Part shown: positions 23,378 to 36,438 of the stretch, one piece after another | How the letters are laid out: every line of letters starts with the position of its first letter | How positions within the stretch are numbered: the stretch's first letter is position 1 | Assembly (NCBI GenBank): GCA_037447605.1 | Contig: CM074810.1 | Location: forward strand, 1,130,787 to 1,194,786 | From: Zygnema circumcarinatum | Lineage: Eukaryota > Streptophyta > Zygnematophyceae > Zygnematales > Zygnemataceae | Reading direction: 5' to 3' | Length of the DNA stretch: 64,000 nt | The notes under the pieces: generated by a model | Database searches by the model: none | What the model saw: only the letters and a program-made list of their open reading frames with translations | What the model was told of the DNA's origin: nothing | Position numbers and translations under genes: made by a program

Positions 23378-26300
23378 ATGAGCTTCAGTGTGATGGCTGA
23401 ACATCAGGGCGATGTCATGTTTCCTATGGAGCCGCAGGATTTTGATCAGCTCTTTGTGTTCTCCGAATATGGAGAGTTTTTATTAGAAACAGGTGACATT
23501 GAACCGGCTGCAAAGAAGTTGAGGTGAGCGGCTTATCTAAAAGGCTGGCCAATTTGAGGCGCTTTCTTGCATTATTTTAGGACCTGGTTGTTTTTCATTG
23601 TCATCATTTAGTGACCGTGTCAATAATTTTGCGAATATTTGTGTTTCCAGAATGCGTGCTTTTGATTGCTTATCTGTAAATTCTGTTCGTATGGGATGGC
23701 TAATTTTAGTAGCCCGACGACAGTCCACATGATGAATGTACATGCAAGCGCAGCGGCAGGAGTTCAGACCTCGATGGTTTAGACGGCGTCTCTTTTGCCT
23801 TAACAGTATTTGACAAGAGGGTTTGAGCATGCAGGTTGGATCCTGCCTTGAATGGCCCGAGCAGTGATCTTTTTGCAACCGAATCATTACAGTCAAGCCA
23901 GGTAGATTCCAATTTGGATATCACATTCTCCATACCGAATGGCGAGGATTTTCTGCCGCTAGTGTTCAGCGAACCGGCGGAGAAGGTGCAGGATTTTACA
24001 ACTCGACAACCCGTGCCCAATTTGAATCAGCAGCAACTGTTGCGTCTGCAAATCTTGCAGAAAAAACGAGCACTTGAGCAGCAACAGAAGTTAATCCAGC
24101 AGCAAAGCTTGCTGCTACAACAGGAACTCCTCATTCTCGGGGAGCAAGAAGATCTTGAAGTGAGGGCGCCCATTATCGGCAAGGCTTCAAATGCAACTAT
24201 TGAGGCTGTTGTTGGTGGAAGTGCAGAAGCGGTATGGAATGATTTACCAGCAGACGTTTCTGTCCCTAGTCTTGAAGCTCCTAGTTTTCCTATCAAGGAA
24301 GCATCCACATCTGTCGACCTGTTTGGGAATGACCCATTTTCCGGAGCCGAAGCGTGCACAGTTTCGTCCATGTTGGCGAACTTTCCTGATATCTCAAGTG
24401 TTTCTGGCGGAACTTCGTGGCAGGACGCGTGTCGGGAGGTTACTTCTGTTGGCACACCTGAAGACTACGCCTTGATTGTGCCCAATATGGCAAAGCATAT
24501 AGCTGCTGATTCTTTCCAGGTGTCAGAGAATGGAAGGATAGATAAAGTTATACCTTGCACAATTCCGGAGAAGTTGAGAGTGGAGGAAATGAGTAGAACT
24601 GGTCCTAGTGAAAGCAGGAGGAGAGAAAGAACGGGCGGTTGTTGTGAATCCTGTCCTCCAACATGTGGAGAGACGCCCGAGGCTACTAACAGCTCTGGTT
24701 CCGCTTCGGGTTCGGGGAGGACTGGGGGGAGCGAAAGCCTATTGTATTCAAGGTCTTCGCCCTCTTCACATGATTCAGGATTTGCAGGGCCTTCAACCCT
24801 AAAGGGTGGCCAGCAATTAGCCCTGTCGGATAGTGAGAGTGATCTGCAACAGCAGGCTGAGGGAGCCAGCGGCATGTTGACTTTAGGAACGCAGTTCTGG
24901 AATATTTGTAAATCAGTTGAAAAGTTTACTGGTAGAGAGATAGGATGTTCTGATTTCCTGCTAACTGGTAAAGCCAATTTTGAAACGCCAGCAGCTATCA
25001 GCGCCGTAACTCCTTTGGAGCAAACTGGGCCCGGCAGCTCTTTGGCAGATCGTCTGGCAGAAATTGTTAGAAAGCAGAAGGTCACATCTCAAGGTACTGT
25101 AGCCAGAGTGAAAAAAGATCCTAAACCCGGGATACAAAATGCTGCTCACTTCATAAAAAGCTTTGTTAACAGGGGTCGGGGTGACGGGCAACTCGGATCG
25201 GCAACTGTACAATCGTTTTCCCCTTCAACCTTTAAGCCTATCAATATGTCAATCCCCAGGCCTCTTGGAAGTTCTGCCAAAGAGGCCATTCTTCGCTCTT
25301 TGGGCGTAGACATCCCCTCTGATCCCAAGGGCCTGTTATGGCTGAATCCAGAAGAGAGTGAAGATGTGAAAGACTTGGCAATGCAGTCGTTCGTCCCTGC
25401 GAGTGTCCTTTACAGTGCCGTGCTCTCATTGGCTGAATCTCTGGCGACTGATGAAACGGTGCGTATTTTTATTCAATAATGCAGTTGGTAAAGACTGCAC
25501 TTGCGAAAGTCTGTCTTTCTGAAAGCCTCCACTCGTTCGTCTTCTAGTTAAGACTTAGACCACTCAAATTAGTGATGTGTTGGTGAAATTTTTGATGGCC
25601 CCAGTAAATGCTGAGTTCATCCAGAATTGGGGATACAGTAGTTTTCCGTCTCGCCATAGTAGTTGACATAAACAGACTGCGACATTAATCTACACATTGT
25701 CCCTGGAGAAAACAGAACAACCAGGTTCTACGCATGAAGGGCTACTTCTTTTGTGTCTATGGCAGGATCGCATAGTATAGAGTATGGAATCTGTTTGGCA
25801 GCCTAAGGTTGTTGTCACTAAGAGCTCGATTCTCATCCTTTGCAGGGCCGAGCTTCATTATTGACCACATTTTTGAAGGTGGAGAGCAGTCCCAAAGGGT
25901 CTCCTATGCAGCGTGTTGCCTTCTCCTTTCTCGAGGGCCTTGTTGCTCGGCGTGAGAACACTGGAGTTGGGCACTATGTGTCCCCAATGTCCTTTGATTC
26001 CATGGTTAGTACCGCCTCATTTTTTTGCAGAGAAGTTGAGGTATTGAATAAATTCATATTTTTCGGGTTTTGTAGAGAAACGTATTGCCGGGATAGGCTC
26101 AGTCCTGGATGAATGTTGTTATTTGAATCACTGTTCACCCTTTGCGATAGCACAGCCATTCAGCTGCCTCTATCCCACGCTTCCACCTCATCCTTTCTGC
26201 CAGGATTTGCTCCTAGTACAAATGGCAGGCACGAGTTTGCTATGAACCAGCAGTCCATACTATGCGATTTAGTCCTCCGTACTTCACCTTTCCAGCAAGT

Positions 26301-27775
26301 ATTCGCTCAATTATTTCAACGATCATTTACTTGATCGGTTGTCTACCTGGTTGCAGTTGTAGCTACAGAAACATGTTTCATTTCTCAAGAGTACTATCTT
26401 GTACAATATACAGAACCTTGTTCGCACTGGGGATTTCTTGAACTCTGGTCTAATTTGTGGGTGTGCAGACTGAGACATCTCTGTGGCGTTTTGTGAGGAG
26501 GATGCCCTGCCTAATATTCTGGATGGAAGCAACGGTTCGCGCTATTTTGGAAGCGGTAGAGGGAGAAACCCATATACACATAGTCGACTTTAGCATTTGG
26601 ACAGGATTATGGGGACCTGTCCTGCAAAAGCTGGCAAGCAGACCCAACCCTCCACATGTCCGTTTCACCGCAGTTACAGCGCCAGCTGGCACTCCCACAG
26701 GCCTCGGTCCCGTCTGCAAGCAGGCCCATCTGAGAGCTGAACTATCGGCCATTGCCGAGATGTCGAAATTACCTTTTGAAATTGAAGTACTCAGTGTTGA
26801 AATGAGTGAGTTGAAGGGGGAAATGTTGAAGCTCAAAGCGGAGGAGGCTCTTGTGGTGAACTGTGGGGTCCGACTTTCGCAGCTTTTGGATAGAGGGACA
26901 GCACGGTGGAATCCGCGGGATGCAGTGCTTCAGGTGGGAAAGGGAGAGTCTCTCTCTCTATGTTTGTTTTGTTGTGAGCTGAAGTGTGGAACATATGTTT
27001 TGTTTCATCGATCTTGCGTGCCTTTTAGGTTTAATATAATCGTTTTCTACTGTTATGAGAAATACAAGTATTATGGTCCATCAGTTCTCATTCAGATGTC
27101 CAGGAATCAAGCGCGAAAGGACTCCTTTCCTTTTGCCCAGTAGCTTTTCATAAGTTCGGTGTAAATGATTGTGAGTATCCACAAACTTGCACAAGGGCAA
27201 TGTCTAAGTGTCAGCCCAACGTTTGTTGAGTTTATGTCTATCGGCCTGCAAGAATTGTTCGCTTTCAGAGTGTCAGGCAGCTGATTTTTTGGGTAGACTG
27301 GAAAACTTTTCTGCAGACCTTGCGAGATTTGAACCCGTGCATCCTGACTATGGGAGAAATTGAGTTCGATACAAATGTTCCCTTCTTCCTTGCCCGAGTG
27401 AAAAGTGCGCTTGATGTTTACGGAGCTCTGTTCGATACTCACGAAGTACTGGCGGATCGATCTGATATTGGGCGCGAGGCCTTTGAGAAAAAGATATTTG
27501 GGAGAGAGATTATGAACATCCTGTCATGTGAAGGAGCGCAACGGGTTGTCCGTCACGAGAATTTGAAGAGTTGGAAGCAACGAATGGGCCGTCTTGGCTT
27601 CACTATTAGGGCAACTGATGAGCAGCGGCGAGCCGCTATAGAGAAGTCCATCTATGTGAGAGGATCAGGATTTGCTGTCCAGAATGTGAAGGGGATACTT
27701 GTGTTGACTCTTGGAGGTAGGCCGATCGGCTTCGCAGGTGCATGGCAACCCTTCCTGCGAGCTCTGCCCCTGTAG
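23378..27775 (+). CDS. GRAS-family transcriptional regulator with long N-terminus
   Basis: Five exons (23378-23523, 23835-25458, 25846-26004, 26469-26933, 27317-27775) give 950 aa. The first 560 residues are divergent: an acidic start, a Gln/Leu-rich helix-like stretch near residues 113-155, then Ser-rich sequence. The GRAS domain follows: leucine heptad region I (VLYSAVLSLAESLATDE, near 570-590), the VHIID equivalent IHIVDFS near 680, a NPRDAVL motif, PFFLARVKSALDVYGALFD, the REIMNILSCEG segment, and a C-terminal VKGILVLTLGGRPIGFAGAW matching SAW. The C-terminal wording resembles SHORT-ROOT/SCL32 types most, but I could not assign the subfamily. GRAS proteins act in the nucleus as transcriptional co-regulators in development and signalling. 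Introns inside the GRAS domain are notable, since many seed-plant members have none. Confidence 0.88.
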
Positions 27776-29482
27776 GTCAGAACTGGGACTATAGCCACTG
27801 TATATAATATGTCACGAAGTTGTAATGTACGTATTTGCGCCAACAGCTCTCTTTGCTGAGATGATTTTTGTGGAGTTACCGGATGTCAGGGTTCGGATCA
27901 AGGTGGGCCAGTTTAGATATCCAGCAGTTTGCAGTTTGCAGTTTGCTGCAGGGCGAACAAGAAATGGAAGGAGAATGGCTGGAGATGGGCTCTCAGGCTT
28001 TTGTGGCGTTCAAATCTATCTGGGGTCCAAGGTGCTATGGGACGGCTTCACCGTCAGTCGGGCATGTCATGTCATGCCATGTTGTGTCCCATGGCCATGG
28101 GGATCAGGGCGGCATGTGCTGCATGCATGGCCATGATGCCAGCTAGGGTTCAAACCCTGGGAGTCGTCGAAACATTCACCACCGGCCCGACTCCCGAGTA
28201 ACTTTTTTGTTACTTAATTGTTCACTAATTTTATTCGAACATTCAGCTCAGAACTTGTAAAATTCGTGAGAAGTAAGTTCTTCGATTTATGTCCGTGAGA
28301 CACCGGTGATATGCGTTCCACCAAAAGTGCAGCCTCTTTATGCCGGAGTTGTTGGGGCTGTGCTCTCTAGTGTCAGTACCCCATGCATTGCCAATTCCCT
28401 CCAATTACAGAGGTGCCGGTGTTGGTCTATGCCTCCAGAAGTTTCGGTATTAAGTTTGCTTATCATGAAAGACTCACCATTGCGTGATATTAAAGCCAGC
28501 TTTCAAGATCATTTGATCGAATGTCCTGTATGACCCAGTCATAGAAACCTGTACATGTGTAAGGAGCCCTCGGTCGTGCTATGCCGTCGGACAAGCACTG
28601 TCTATGGCATTGGGAACATGCGCATGTGTGGCGCGACTAATGAGAAGCATCCAACATCCCCAAATGTCCGCCGAGCGCCATCCGTCCATGTAAAGCAACG
28701 TCCCAAAGAATCAGCACGAGAACATGTTCGGGGACAACAACAGCAGAGGCGTTCGACTTCGTGTGGGACGGAGAGATCCCAGCCGTTGGATCCTCATAAG
28801 CTTAATCGGAGCGGATTGCCGCCGTTAGATTGTAGCCCGTGGAGCATAGCGAGCAAGACAAGTTTGATTGCGGCTTGAAAGTTGTCCCACTCCCAGGGCC
28901 TGCACCCATGCACACCTTCTGAGGAATCCCTTGGAAGTAGCCAGCCATAGGAGCCGTAATGTAGTTGAGTCCAAGGCCAAGGTTGAAACTTGAAGGGTTG
29001 CTCTCCATTGAGCATTTTCGGAGACTATGGATTGACATTGGTCTCACCATGGTGGTGCCATCAATTGTACATGGACAACAACAACAAGGAGAAGAACCAC
29101 GAGGATCCGGTCGCGAAGAACCTTGGAATGAAAGAAAGAGCTATGACTATGAGTGACACTTTGCTTCTAGGCCCACCAACAACAACAACTCTACGGCTCT
29201 AGAAGCCGCCGCAAACGTGTTTTCATGTTGAGACGTGCATTTTTTGTGCTGTGTTTTCTTGTTTTTTCTCGGCAGGAACTGTGGCTTTGTCGAGATTCAC
29301 ACGGGAGTGCTCCTAACGGACGCGTCGTGAGCAATGCCAATGGGAACAATATCAGCGAATCGCGCTGCGCCACGTGTGCAGTACATAGCGGCCGCCTCCG
29401 CCGCCTCGCTGCCATGTTCCATGCGCAACAGTTGCGAAATCAAATTTCGAGCGTGCAAAGGTCCAGTACGTTACTGTACCGA

Positions 29483-29598
29483 TAATATCGTAACGTCTCG
29501 TTGCGTATAATATCGTATTATATCGTATCGTATTGTGTCATGCCATATCGTATTGTTTCATCGTATTTTTCTGTATCGTATCGTTAACGTATCGTATC
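29483..29598. repeat. Degenerate ATCGTAT repeat tract
   Basis: The tract is built from imperfect ATCGTAT/ATATCGTA units over about 115 bp and ends about 280 bp before the SWAP70 start codon. Related tracts lie near 22.4, 40.1 and 57.1 kb. Confidence 0.75.
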
Positions 29599-29790
29599 TC
29601 TCCCTCTTGGGACTCGGGAGGTTGCGGAAACAGCCCGCCCTCCCTCCCTCGCCGTCGCCGGTCGGGAAGTACTGTACTCTGGCGAGGAGGGAAGGTCGGT
29701 CGTAGGGCCAGGGTGTGGCCTGGAGGGGTGGAGCTTGCCTCTCCAACATGGCGGTGCCGCATGGTGTGTGAGAGGAGCTGAGGGGAGCGC

Positions 29791-29826
29791 AGGGAGGGAG
29801 GGAGGGAGGGAGGGAGGGAGGGAGGG
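29791..29826 (+). repeat. (GGGA)n tract before the SWAP70 start
   Basis: About eight consecutive GGGA units end 50 bases before the start codon, so they probably lie in the 5' UTR or core promoter. Such runs can form G-quadruplexes. Confidence 0.85.
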
Positions 29827-29874
29827 ACGTCTCTGCAACTTCTCTTGCTGTGCCCTCGTAAAGGACGTTCAGCC

Positions 29875-32800
29875 ATGGCTGCTAACTCGGTCCAGGCTCA
29901 GGTACGTCTGCTGGATGCCGTTGATATTAGGCATTCTATATTTTTTTTTCCTGAAAGCCCAGACGTTGTATTTCTGGAATTTCGGCACTTAGCAAGTTTG
30001 TCATAGCGCACTCTGCATTCATAAAAAATGCTTAACTGGCAGCGTGCCGTGCAGGCTTGAAAGCTTCTCTATTTGATTTTGGCTCTCTTGTTTCTAATTT
30101 AATTTCTTTTGGAGAATACTAACTTGATTATTTTGAATTTCAGTCATCTGGGATACTCTTGATGCCAAATTTTCTATGAAACATAAAAAACTGGCACAAA
30201 CTACTTAGATAGTTCTCTTCCTGTTGGCGTTTCAAGTTCCTTTTTATTATTTTGGTACAAATAGAAATCTATTCTGATCTATCTATCCATTTATCTTGCA
30301 CGATATGTCAGCGCAGCAGACTGGAAGTGGTGAACTCCCCATTTTGATTCCTATTGTCCTGCTTGCATGTCTCACTGGATGTCATCTGGATCATGTCATC
30401 ATGCATGTCAGAGACATGAAAATTAAACCTCAAATATTTTTAACACTGGGCGTCTTGACTGTTGATGGTGTGAATGTTATGGAATTCGAACAGCAATTGC
30501 CTCAAGACGAATCACATACAACGGGTGCTGAGAAAGATTTGAGCTTAGCGAAGATCAAGCGGCAGCTTGCGCCACCTGCAGGAAGTGTGCCCATGCAGGG
30601 CTATCTACTGAAGCGCTCTGAAACTGTACTTCACCTCCTACAACTTCTCATTTTTAGATAGGCCATAAAGTTTTGCCTTAAGTGAAAGAAAGAGTGAAAG
30701 AAAGAGAAAGGAAGAAAGAAAGAAAAAAAGAAAGAAAAAAATGAAAGAGATTGCCGATTTTGGTAGATCCACGAAATCCTGCTCCTGTGTAGCAGATTTG
30801 CAATGCCAGCTTTAGGGGGGTCCTGGTTTTATTCGGCTTTCTTGTCCACCATTATTTGAATTGACCAAGTTTCGGTAGTTCCTATTAAGATTTGGAGAAA
30901 TCTGTTGTGCCTTGAGTAAACCCGCTGCTTCATTATCTTTGTTGGTTTAGTGTAGATATAAGTTTCACGTTGTTGAGCTTTACATACGTGTGCCATCCTT
31001 GCAGTTGAGAAAATGGAACCAACGCTGGTTCACGCTTGATCCCTCCACTGCGAAAATGGAGTACAGGTAGGCTTCATATCAATTGTTGAATTGTCCTTTT
31101 CGTGTTCTTGAACTTGTTTTGCTCCTCTGTATAAAATCTTCCTTTTCTATCCTTAACATGAGGGATTTTCCAAGGAGCCACGAGTGTCAGTGCCCAAGAA
31201 TGCTTACAATTAACCCTTTCTCAATGGACAGAGTGCAGCGCGGCGATCCTTTTCCTCGAGGGCTGCTCGTCTTTGAAGCTGGCAGCACCATCACCGTTTC
31301 TCCCCTCAATTTCCAGTATGATAGCAAACATCACTTACCTTGTTACTTCGCTTGCAGTTAGTTGTGGCTGCAAATTGATGGACTTCAACTGCAGTTGACA
31401 ATGCTACTTTTAGTGCGCTCCCTTGAATGGTGTTGACCATCGCGAATTCTTTTGCTTATTCAGAATCTGTAGAAAATATGAAACTAAACCTTTTCCTTGG
31501 CCATTTCATATGCTGTTCACGCATACGGATCAGTGTATGTCGCTTGTTTCAGTTGTCGCACAGATGCCTGCTTTGAGTATAATATGAATGCTTCGCAAGT
31601 TCGAAGTCTTTATCTCTTATTGTTGTGTACTGATGTGTTTTCTGTTTTTTGAATTATTTTGCAGTGGCGCAAAGCAATACGAAGGCTGCTGTTTTTGTAT
31701 CCTCTTTCCTTTCTGGTCATGAGTGGGTGGTCGCAAAGATGAGGATCTTCTGAATCACATCTTCTGTGGCTCGTTTTCACCCGCAAAAAGTTTGCAAAGT
31801 GATAAGGAAGATTATAGCTGGCTAGCAGATGAGGACTTGTGGTTATGAGAAACAATGATCGTTTTGTAGGGTGATTCCATCCTTACTTGGCTTTTAACAG
31901 GACTTCAAATGTCAATGGAGTACAGAGATGTCAACTTTACAGATGGTGATGTCTTGTTCTTGCGTGCATTTTCCCAGAAGAAATGGGCTATGCTGTTTAC
32001 CGTTCTAGAGCAATTCTCCTTTACCAAAAAATCTGCAGATATTGGCGGAGCATCCCGGAAAGAATACTTTTTGTGTGCGGAAACTCCAGGAGCTGCAAGG
32101 GCTTGGGTAGCCACCTTAAGGTGGGTGGGAAAGTTGCTTAGGCTATAGGCTGTCATTAGCATGCAATATTTATCAGAAATTCATATAATCAATCATACAT
32201 ACAATCAATCACATGATTTTCGTTTTGCTTACACCTGCTGCACTTGATCATTCGAAATCATGTAGGAGGCCCGCCGAACACTTTTGACCACCAGAATGGC
32301 AGATAAGTTGGTTCATAGGGTCTCCGTAACTGCAACTTGAACAAGGCTATTAATATATGTTTGTATCCTATTGCCTTATACGAATGTGCTAGAGGCGAAG
32401 AAGAGAAAAACCATTATCTGCGGAAATGGCGAGACATCTGAAGTTGATAAAGGCTTTCCTCTCGTCCTTGCAGAGCTGCTGCCCTTGTGTTGAAGGCACA
32501 TCGTGAAGCAGTTGCTTCTATTGGCGTGAGCAATGGAGGAATTAGGTCAAATTCAGGGGCTGTAGCAGCGGCAGCAGCTATGGCCAATGCGACTGCAAGA
32601 GAAGCAGCCAAAGAGGTGGCGGTGGCCAATCAGAGATCTGTCCTTGGTCAACACCACCTGTCATTTGACTCCGCTGAACCTGCAATGGATAATGTTTCGA
32701 TCATGAAAGTGAGTGATGGGGCATGATGGAGGGTCAAAACAGGATGAAATAGGCTGGAGTTGGAAGGGTTGAGATAAAGCCTTTGTTTCTTTCTTTTCAC

Positions 32801-34402
32801 TGCTCGGGTTCAGGGCATCACTCGTAGTGTGCTTGGAATGTGGAAAGCAGGTATAAGTTGTTTCAATGGAGCTGCTTTCTGGTCAGGAAAATGGAGTACG
32901 GTTAAACTGAATTTCTATTTTAATATGATGTCCCTTTAAGCCTGAAGGCTTGCTGTACATTTGCAGGAGACATTGAGAGTGAAGGATGAGGAGCTCCGTC
33001 AAATGGCGGTTGATTTGAGGATGAGAGAGGCGACCATTAACGAGCTTGCCAATAGGCTTTCTGAAACTGCTCAGGCAGCTGAATCAGCTGCAGAATCAGC
33101 ACAGGCAATTGATAAACAGAGGATAGCAGCAAGAGCAGAAGTGGACAAAGTGCGGAAAGACATGGAGGACAAGTTGGAGAAAGCAGCCAACCATGTGAAG
33201 GCCGCTCAGGAGAGAGAAGCACAAGCTTTAGCCATGAGAAATGAGGTGCTGTTGGAATTCGAGAGGGTACAAGAGAAGCTTAAGCTGGCTATCAATCAGA
33301 TAACCGAGCTTCAAGCTGTTGCAGCTAAAGCTGAACTTCGCTCTCGCGAATGTGAAACTCGGGAACGGCAGGCTGAAGCAGCCAAAGAGGCAGCGTTTCA
33401 GGATGCATGCAGATGGCAGCTTATAGCTACAAGGTGGGTAGTTAAGAGCTGTTTTCTAGAATGTCATGCCAAGGTACTATGCATGTAGGTGAAGCGCCCT
33501 AGTATCTCACTTGTGATTCCTTTCCATAGGTCTGGTCTCTTGCCTTGGCCTGCTTGAGGTTGTGGAAATGGAGCAGGGATAACTCAGTAAGCTACTTTTG
33601 TTTACTGTGTGCATAGAGATTATGCAGAATCTTCTGCTTTAGCTAAAAGTTGGGTCTATAGCATAGAAAGTCTGTGTTCCTTATATGTTCCTTTCATAGC
33701 TGCTTCAGTTCGAGGTGGCGGGATCGAACATCGTCAATCTTGCAATAAATTTCTTCATACTACCCATGTCTAGGCAGCGTTGTGATGAGTCGTCAGCTGC
33801 AGTGTGTCCCTAGCTTATCATGTGAGGGTCTCCTCTTTTGCAGGCTGGCAGGTGGCAACCAAGAAAGTATCAGACAGGAAGGGAAGTACGGAAACGGAGA
33901 CTCCTCAACTCTGGGCACTTTACAAGGTGTATCTGGCATAGAATCAGGTCCAAGAACATCTGTTGGCCCCGCAATACAAAGCTCTGCCTTAGAAACTCTC
34001 TCCTTATTATCTTCTCAGTCAGGGCAAGGTTTGGCACATAGCAATGTGCCTTTGGAGCAGCTAATCGACTTCGGGTCAGTATCCGCTTCTCCTTTGAGTC
34101 AACCAAACACATCAGAAAGCTCTCCAGCCGCCATACATGCGGATTTGGTGAAGCTTTCTCCTTCTTTCTCGGCTCTTGAGGCACTTGTAGCAACTGATAA
34201 GGCTCTAGGTGAGAGCTTATCTCACGGGGTCCCCCAAGGAGCCCCCCAAGGTCCCCCTGCTAGGGACCTCCTCTCAGGAGAGGAAACAGGAGCTGCTGTG
34301 GGGACGAACGTTCACATTGAAACGGAGCCGCATGCAATATCGTCCAATTTATTGGTGGAACAGGGGACGCAGCCGTCTTCAGGGGCAGCAGGCCAAGGTT
34401 AG
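29875..34402 (+). CDS. SWAP70: SWAP70-like protein (PH domain plus coiled coil)
   Basis: Nine exons (29875-29901, 30494-30625, 31005-31066, 31232-31315, 31665-31696, 32039-32120, 32474-32708, 32967-33433, 33844-34402) give 559 aa. A PH domain spans about residues 45-142: GYLLKRSETLRKWNQRWFTL, EYRVQRGDPFPRGLLVFEA, GCCFYIGGASRKEYFLCAET, GAARAWVATLR. It continues into LVLKAHREAVASIG, then an Ala-rich part, and a long coiled coil (about 219-374) beginning ETLRVKDEELRQMAVDLRMR. The C-terminal 185 residues are Ser/Gly/Pro-rich and not conserved. This order matches plant SWAP70 (rice and Arabidopsis), which binds phosphoinositides at membranes and acts as a Rho/Rac exchange factor in immunity. The start exon codes only nine residues, so its choice is the weakest point; ATG sits in a good context (AGCCATGGCT). 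Confidence 0.9.
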
Positions 34403-35673
34403 GAAGGGGGTGAAGCCATGGGAGGAGGCTTGTGGTGGAAGGGGAGGGAGGGAGGTATGACTCTGGGTGTTTTTCCTGATGTAAAAGCTTTTTATGTTTA
34501 ATATTATGAAATGAATGGCAATGTATCGAAATGAACTGAAGGTGGATGCAGATTTTAAGTGTGTACATAGCGTTATGCTTCCAGCCAATTAGGAATTGCT
34601 GCCCCCTGCGAATGCTGAGCTGAGCTAGCCGTTAAGTTTTAGCGAATTTTCGGTCAAGTTGGCATCAGATGTTGGGATGTGGTCGAGCAGTTTCCCATGA
34701 CACTGGACAGCACAGCATAGGCTCGACAAGATATCAAGATGCAGAAGTGAGGAACTGGCGGAGTCAACCTTCCGACACGGTGAAACAAAACGACTCAAGC
34801 TTTCCATATTCTTTCATGTCTATTCTCTTGAGAAGATTTCTCTCTTGTAAAACACAAGAAGTAATTGACAAAAAATATTGGAAACTGATAAATCCACACC
34901 TTTTTTGGGTCGATACACATCTTTTGGGCAGATTTTAGAATAGACAAAAAAGGATTAAAAAACTGAAAATGCTTTTCTCACACCTTTTTTGGATCGATAC
35001 ACACCTTTTTCCCTCGGGCAGAATTTACCTTACAAAAAAAAGGGCAAAACCCTAAAAACCCATTTAAGTTCTAAAAAAAGCCCTTTTTTGGATAAAAAAT
35101 GTAAAATATTGCATTCACAGTGGCGATGTCATCATATGTAAATAACTCTTCTTCCCGGCTTAATGACACGGCTCTACAAACTAATGCAAACTTTTCAACT
35201 CTTATAAATTGGATTTTTTACCAATCAAGTAAAACATTTGCGCTTTTGACAATCACAACATCTAAGAACTCATTCAAAGACTCAGTTGTATCAAAGCCTT
35301 GTATAGCTCATCCAGAAGTCTCCATCTCCATTTCCATCCATCATGAATTATTCCAAATAACCTTCTAAGAATCCACCATAGTTTCTACAGGTCCTCACAA
35401 AAACCAAAATTCTAAATCTTAACCTCCAAAGGTTCGCGGTTTTAGTCACAGAGATAGACCAAAAAATACAAAAATTAAAATAAAACAGATTTCTATATAA
35501 TTTGCTGCAGTTGTTCACCTCTTTGAGTCAATTGGTTCTGCTTATACTTCATATTTAAAACTCTCATATTCTTGGGACATTTCGTGTTTGACTTCTACAT
35601 GAGCTGTTTTCTCCCAAGTCAATTCCATAATAAATCTGATTTCCATCTTTCGTTGTTTAATCCCCGGTGGGGG
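34403..35673. other. AT-rich intergenic region SWAP70/U2
   Basis: No gene seen. Two diverged copies of a unit containing CACACCTTTTTTGG, TCGATACACA and CTTTT lie at about 34898-34935 and 34981-35015, with a telo-box-like AACCCTAAAAACCC near 35047. The remaining sequence is low-complexity and AT-rich. Confidence 0.5.
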
Positions 35674-35867
35674 GAGGGCTGCGCCGACTTCGGATGCAGT
35701 GCAATACCGAAGCGACGCCGGAGGGCCCGACCAGCAAGCTGGCCTTTGGACCCTCCACCCTGAAAAATTAGGTTAATATCATGTGGTCCGATGGACCACG
35801 TATCAGATATTAAACTGATAAGAACAGATACTACACTTGATCTTAGCCAAAAGGCCGAGAAAGGTAT
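35674..35867 (-). ncRNA. U2: U2 spliceosomal snRNA
   Basis: The minus strand begins ATACCTTTCTCGGCCTTTTG and continues through the branch-point recognition segment containing GTAGTATCTG, then TCTTATCAGTTTAATATCTG, an Sm-like AATTTTTC, and two 3' stem-loops (the last around TTCGGTATTGCACTGCATCC). This is an essentially canonical plant U2 of about 195 nt. U2 pairs with intron branch sites in the nucleus. The exact 3' end is estimated from stem-loop IV. The presence of all core segments argues for a real gene, not a degenerate pseudogene. Confidence 0.95.
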
Positions 35868-35888
35868 ACCTCCACGTATGAAGACTCG

Positions 35889-35940
35889 TGAATATATTCA
35901 CTTCTCAATTTAAATTCGCACGATTCATTGTGGGAGAAAT
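35889..35940 (-). promoter_or_regulatory. snRNA promoter: USE and TATA elements
   Basis: On the minus strand TCCCACAATG (35935-35926) closely matches the plant upstream sequence element RTCCCACATCG. A TATATT box lies at 35896-35891, about 25-30 bases before the U2 start. The USE-TATA spacing of about 30 bases fits Pol II snRNA promoters better than the shorter Pol III spacing. Confidence 0.8.
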
Positions 35941-36438
35941 TTGAGCACGGAACAACACTGAATATTGTTATGCGGTTCGGCACAACTGCGCTTGTAAATG
36001 CGCGTTAACAGAGGCTTAGTCATATGCGTTTGGACCTTTGCCTTTGCCTTTCCTTTCTTTTCTTTGAACTGCTCAGTTGAATCTTGGGGATTTTTTATAG
36101 GTACCAAACACTGAAAACCACGCCAAAGGTGACAAAAACTCATTCCATTCAGTTCTGGAAAGGCAAAAAGAATCTTAATTGAAATTTCTGCAAATACTTG
36201 CATGAAAACGAAAAGGAAGATTTTTTTTTGCTGGTGTGCTTGGAACCAAACTTCACTTAATAGTGTTTGCTAACATCAGTTACAGAAGGACTGATTCAGC
36301 CCCTCCGACTAGTAACCACAATGACCTAAATTGGCATGAAATTTCTTTCCGCTGCACAACTAATAAAGTGCAACTCAAACGCCCGTCGTTCACAGCCTAA
36401 ACCTATGTCCAAGACCAGCTACCATTCCGTGCGTAGAA

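Larger units (their letters stand above)
27776..29874. other. Intergenic region GRAS/SWAP70
   Basis: No convincing gene. Notable contents are a CATG-rich stretch (about 28060-28140), a GCCGTTGGATCC motif at about 28790, a degenerate ATCGTAT tract (29483-29598), and a GGGA run just before the SWAP70 start. A minus-strand open frame at 28802-29050 is discussed under rejected items. Confidence 0.5.

Noticed and set aside
28802-29050. Minus-strand frame with FNLGLGLNYITAPMAGYFQG
   Set aside because: Looks somewhat protein-like, but it overlaps an equally plausible frame, has no continuing exons, and matches no family I know. It could be a gene fragment.
29538-29876. Ser/Pro-rich frames in the SWAP70 upstream region
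   Set aside because: Produced by the GGGA run and ATCGTAT tract; not conserved sequence.
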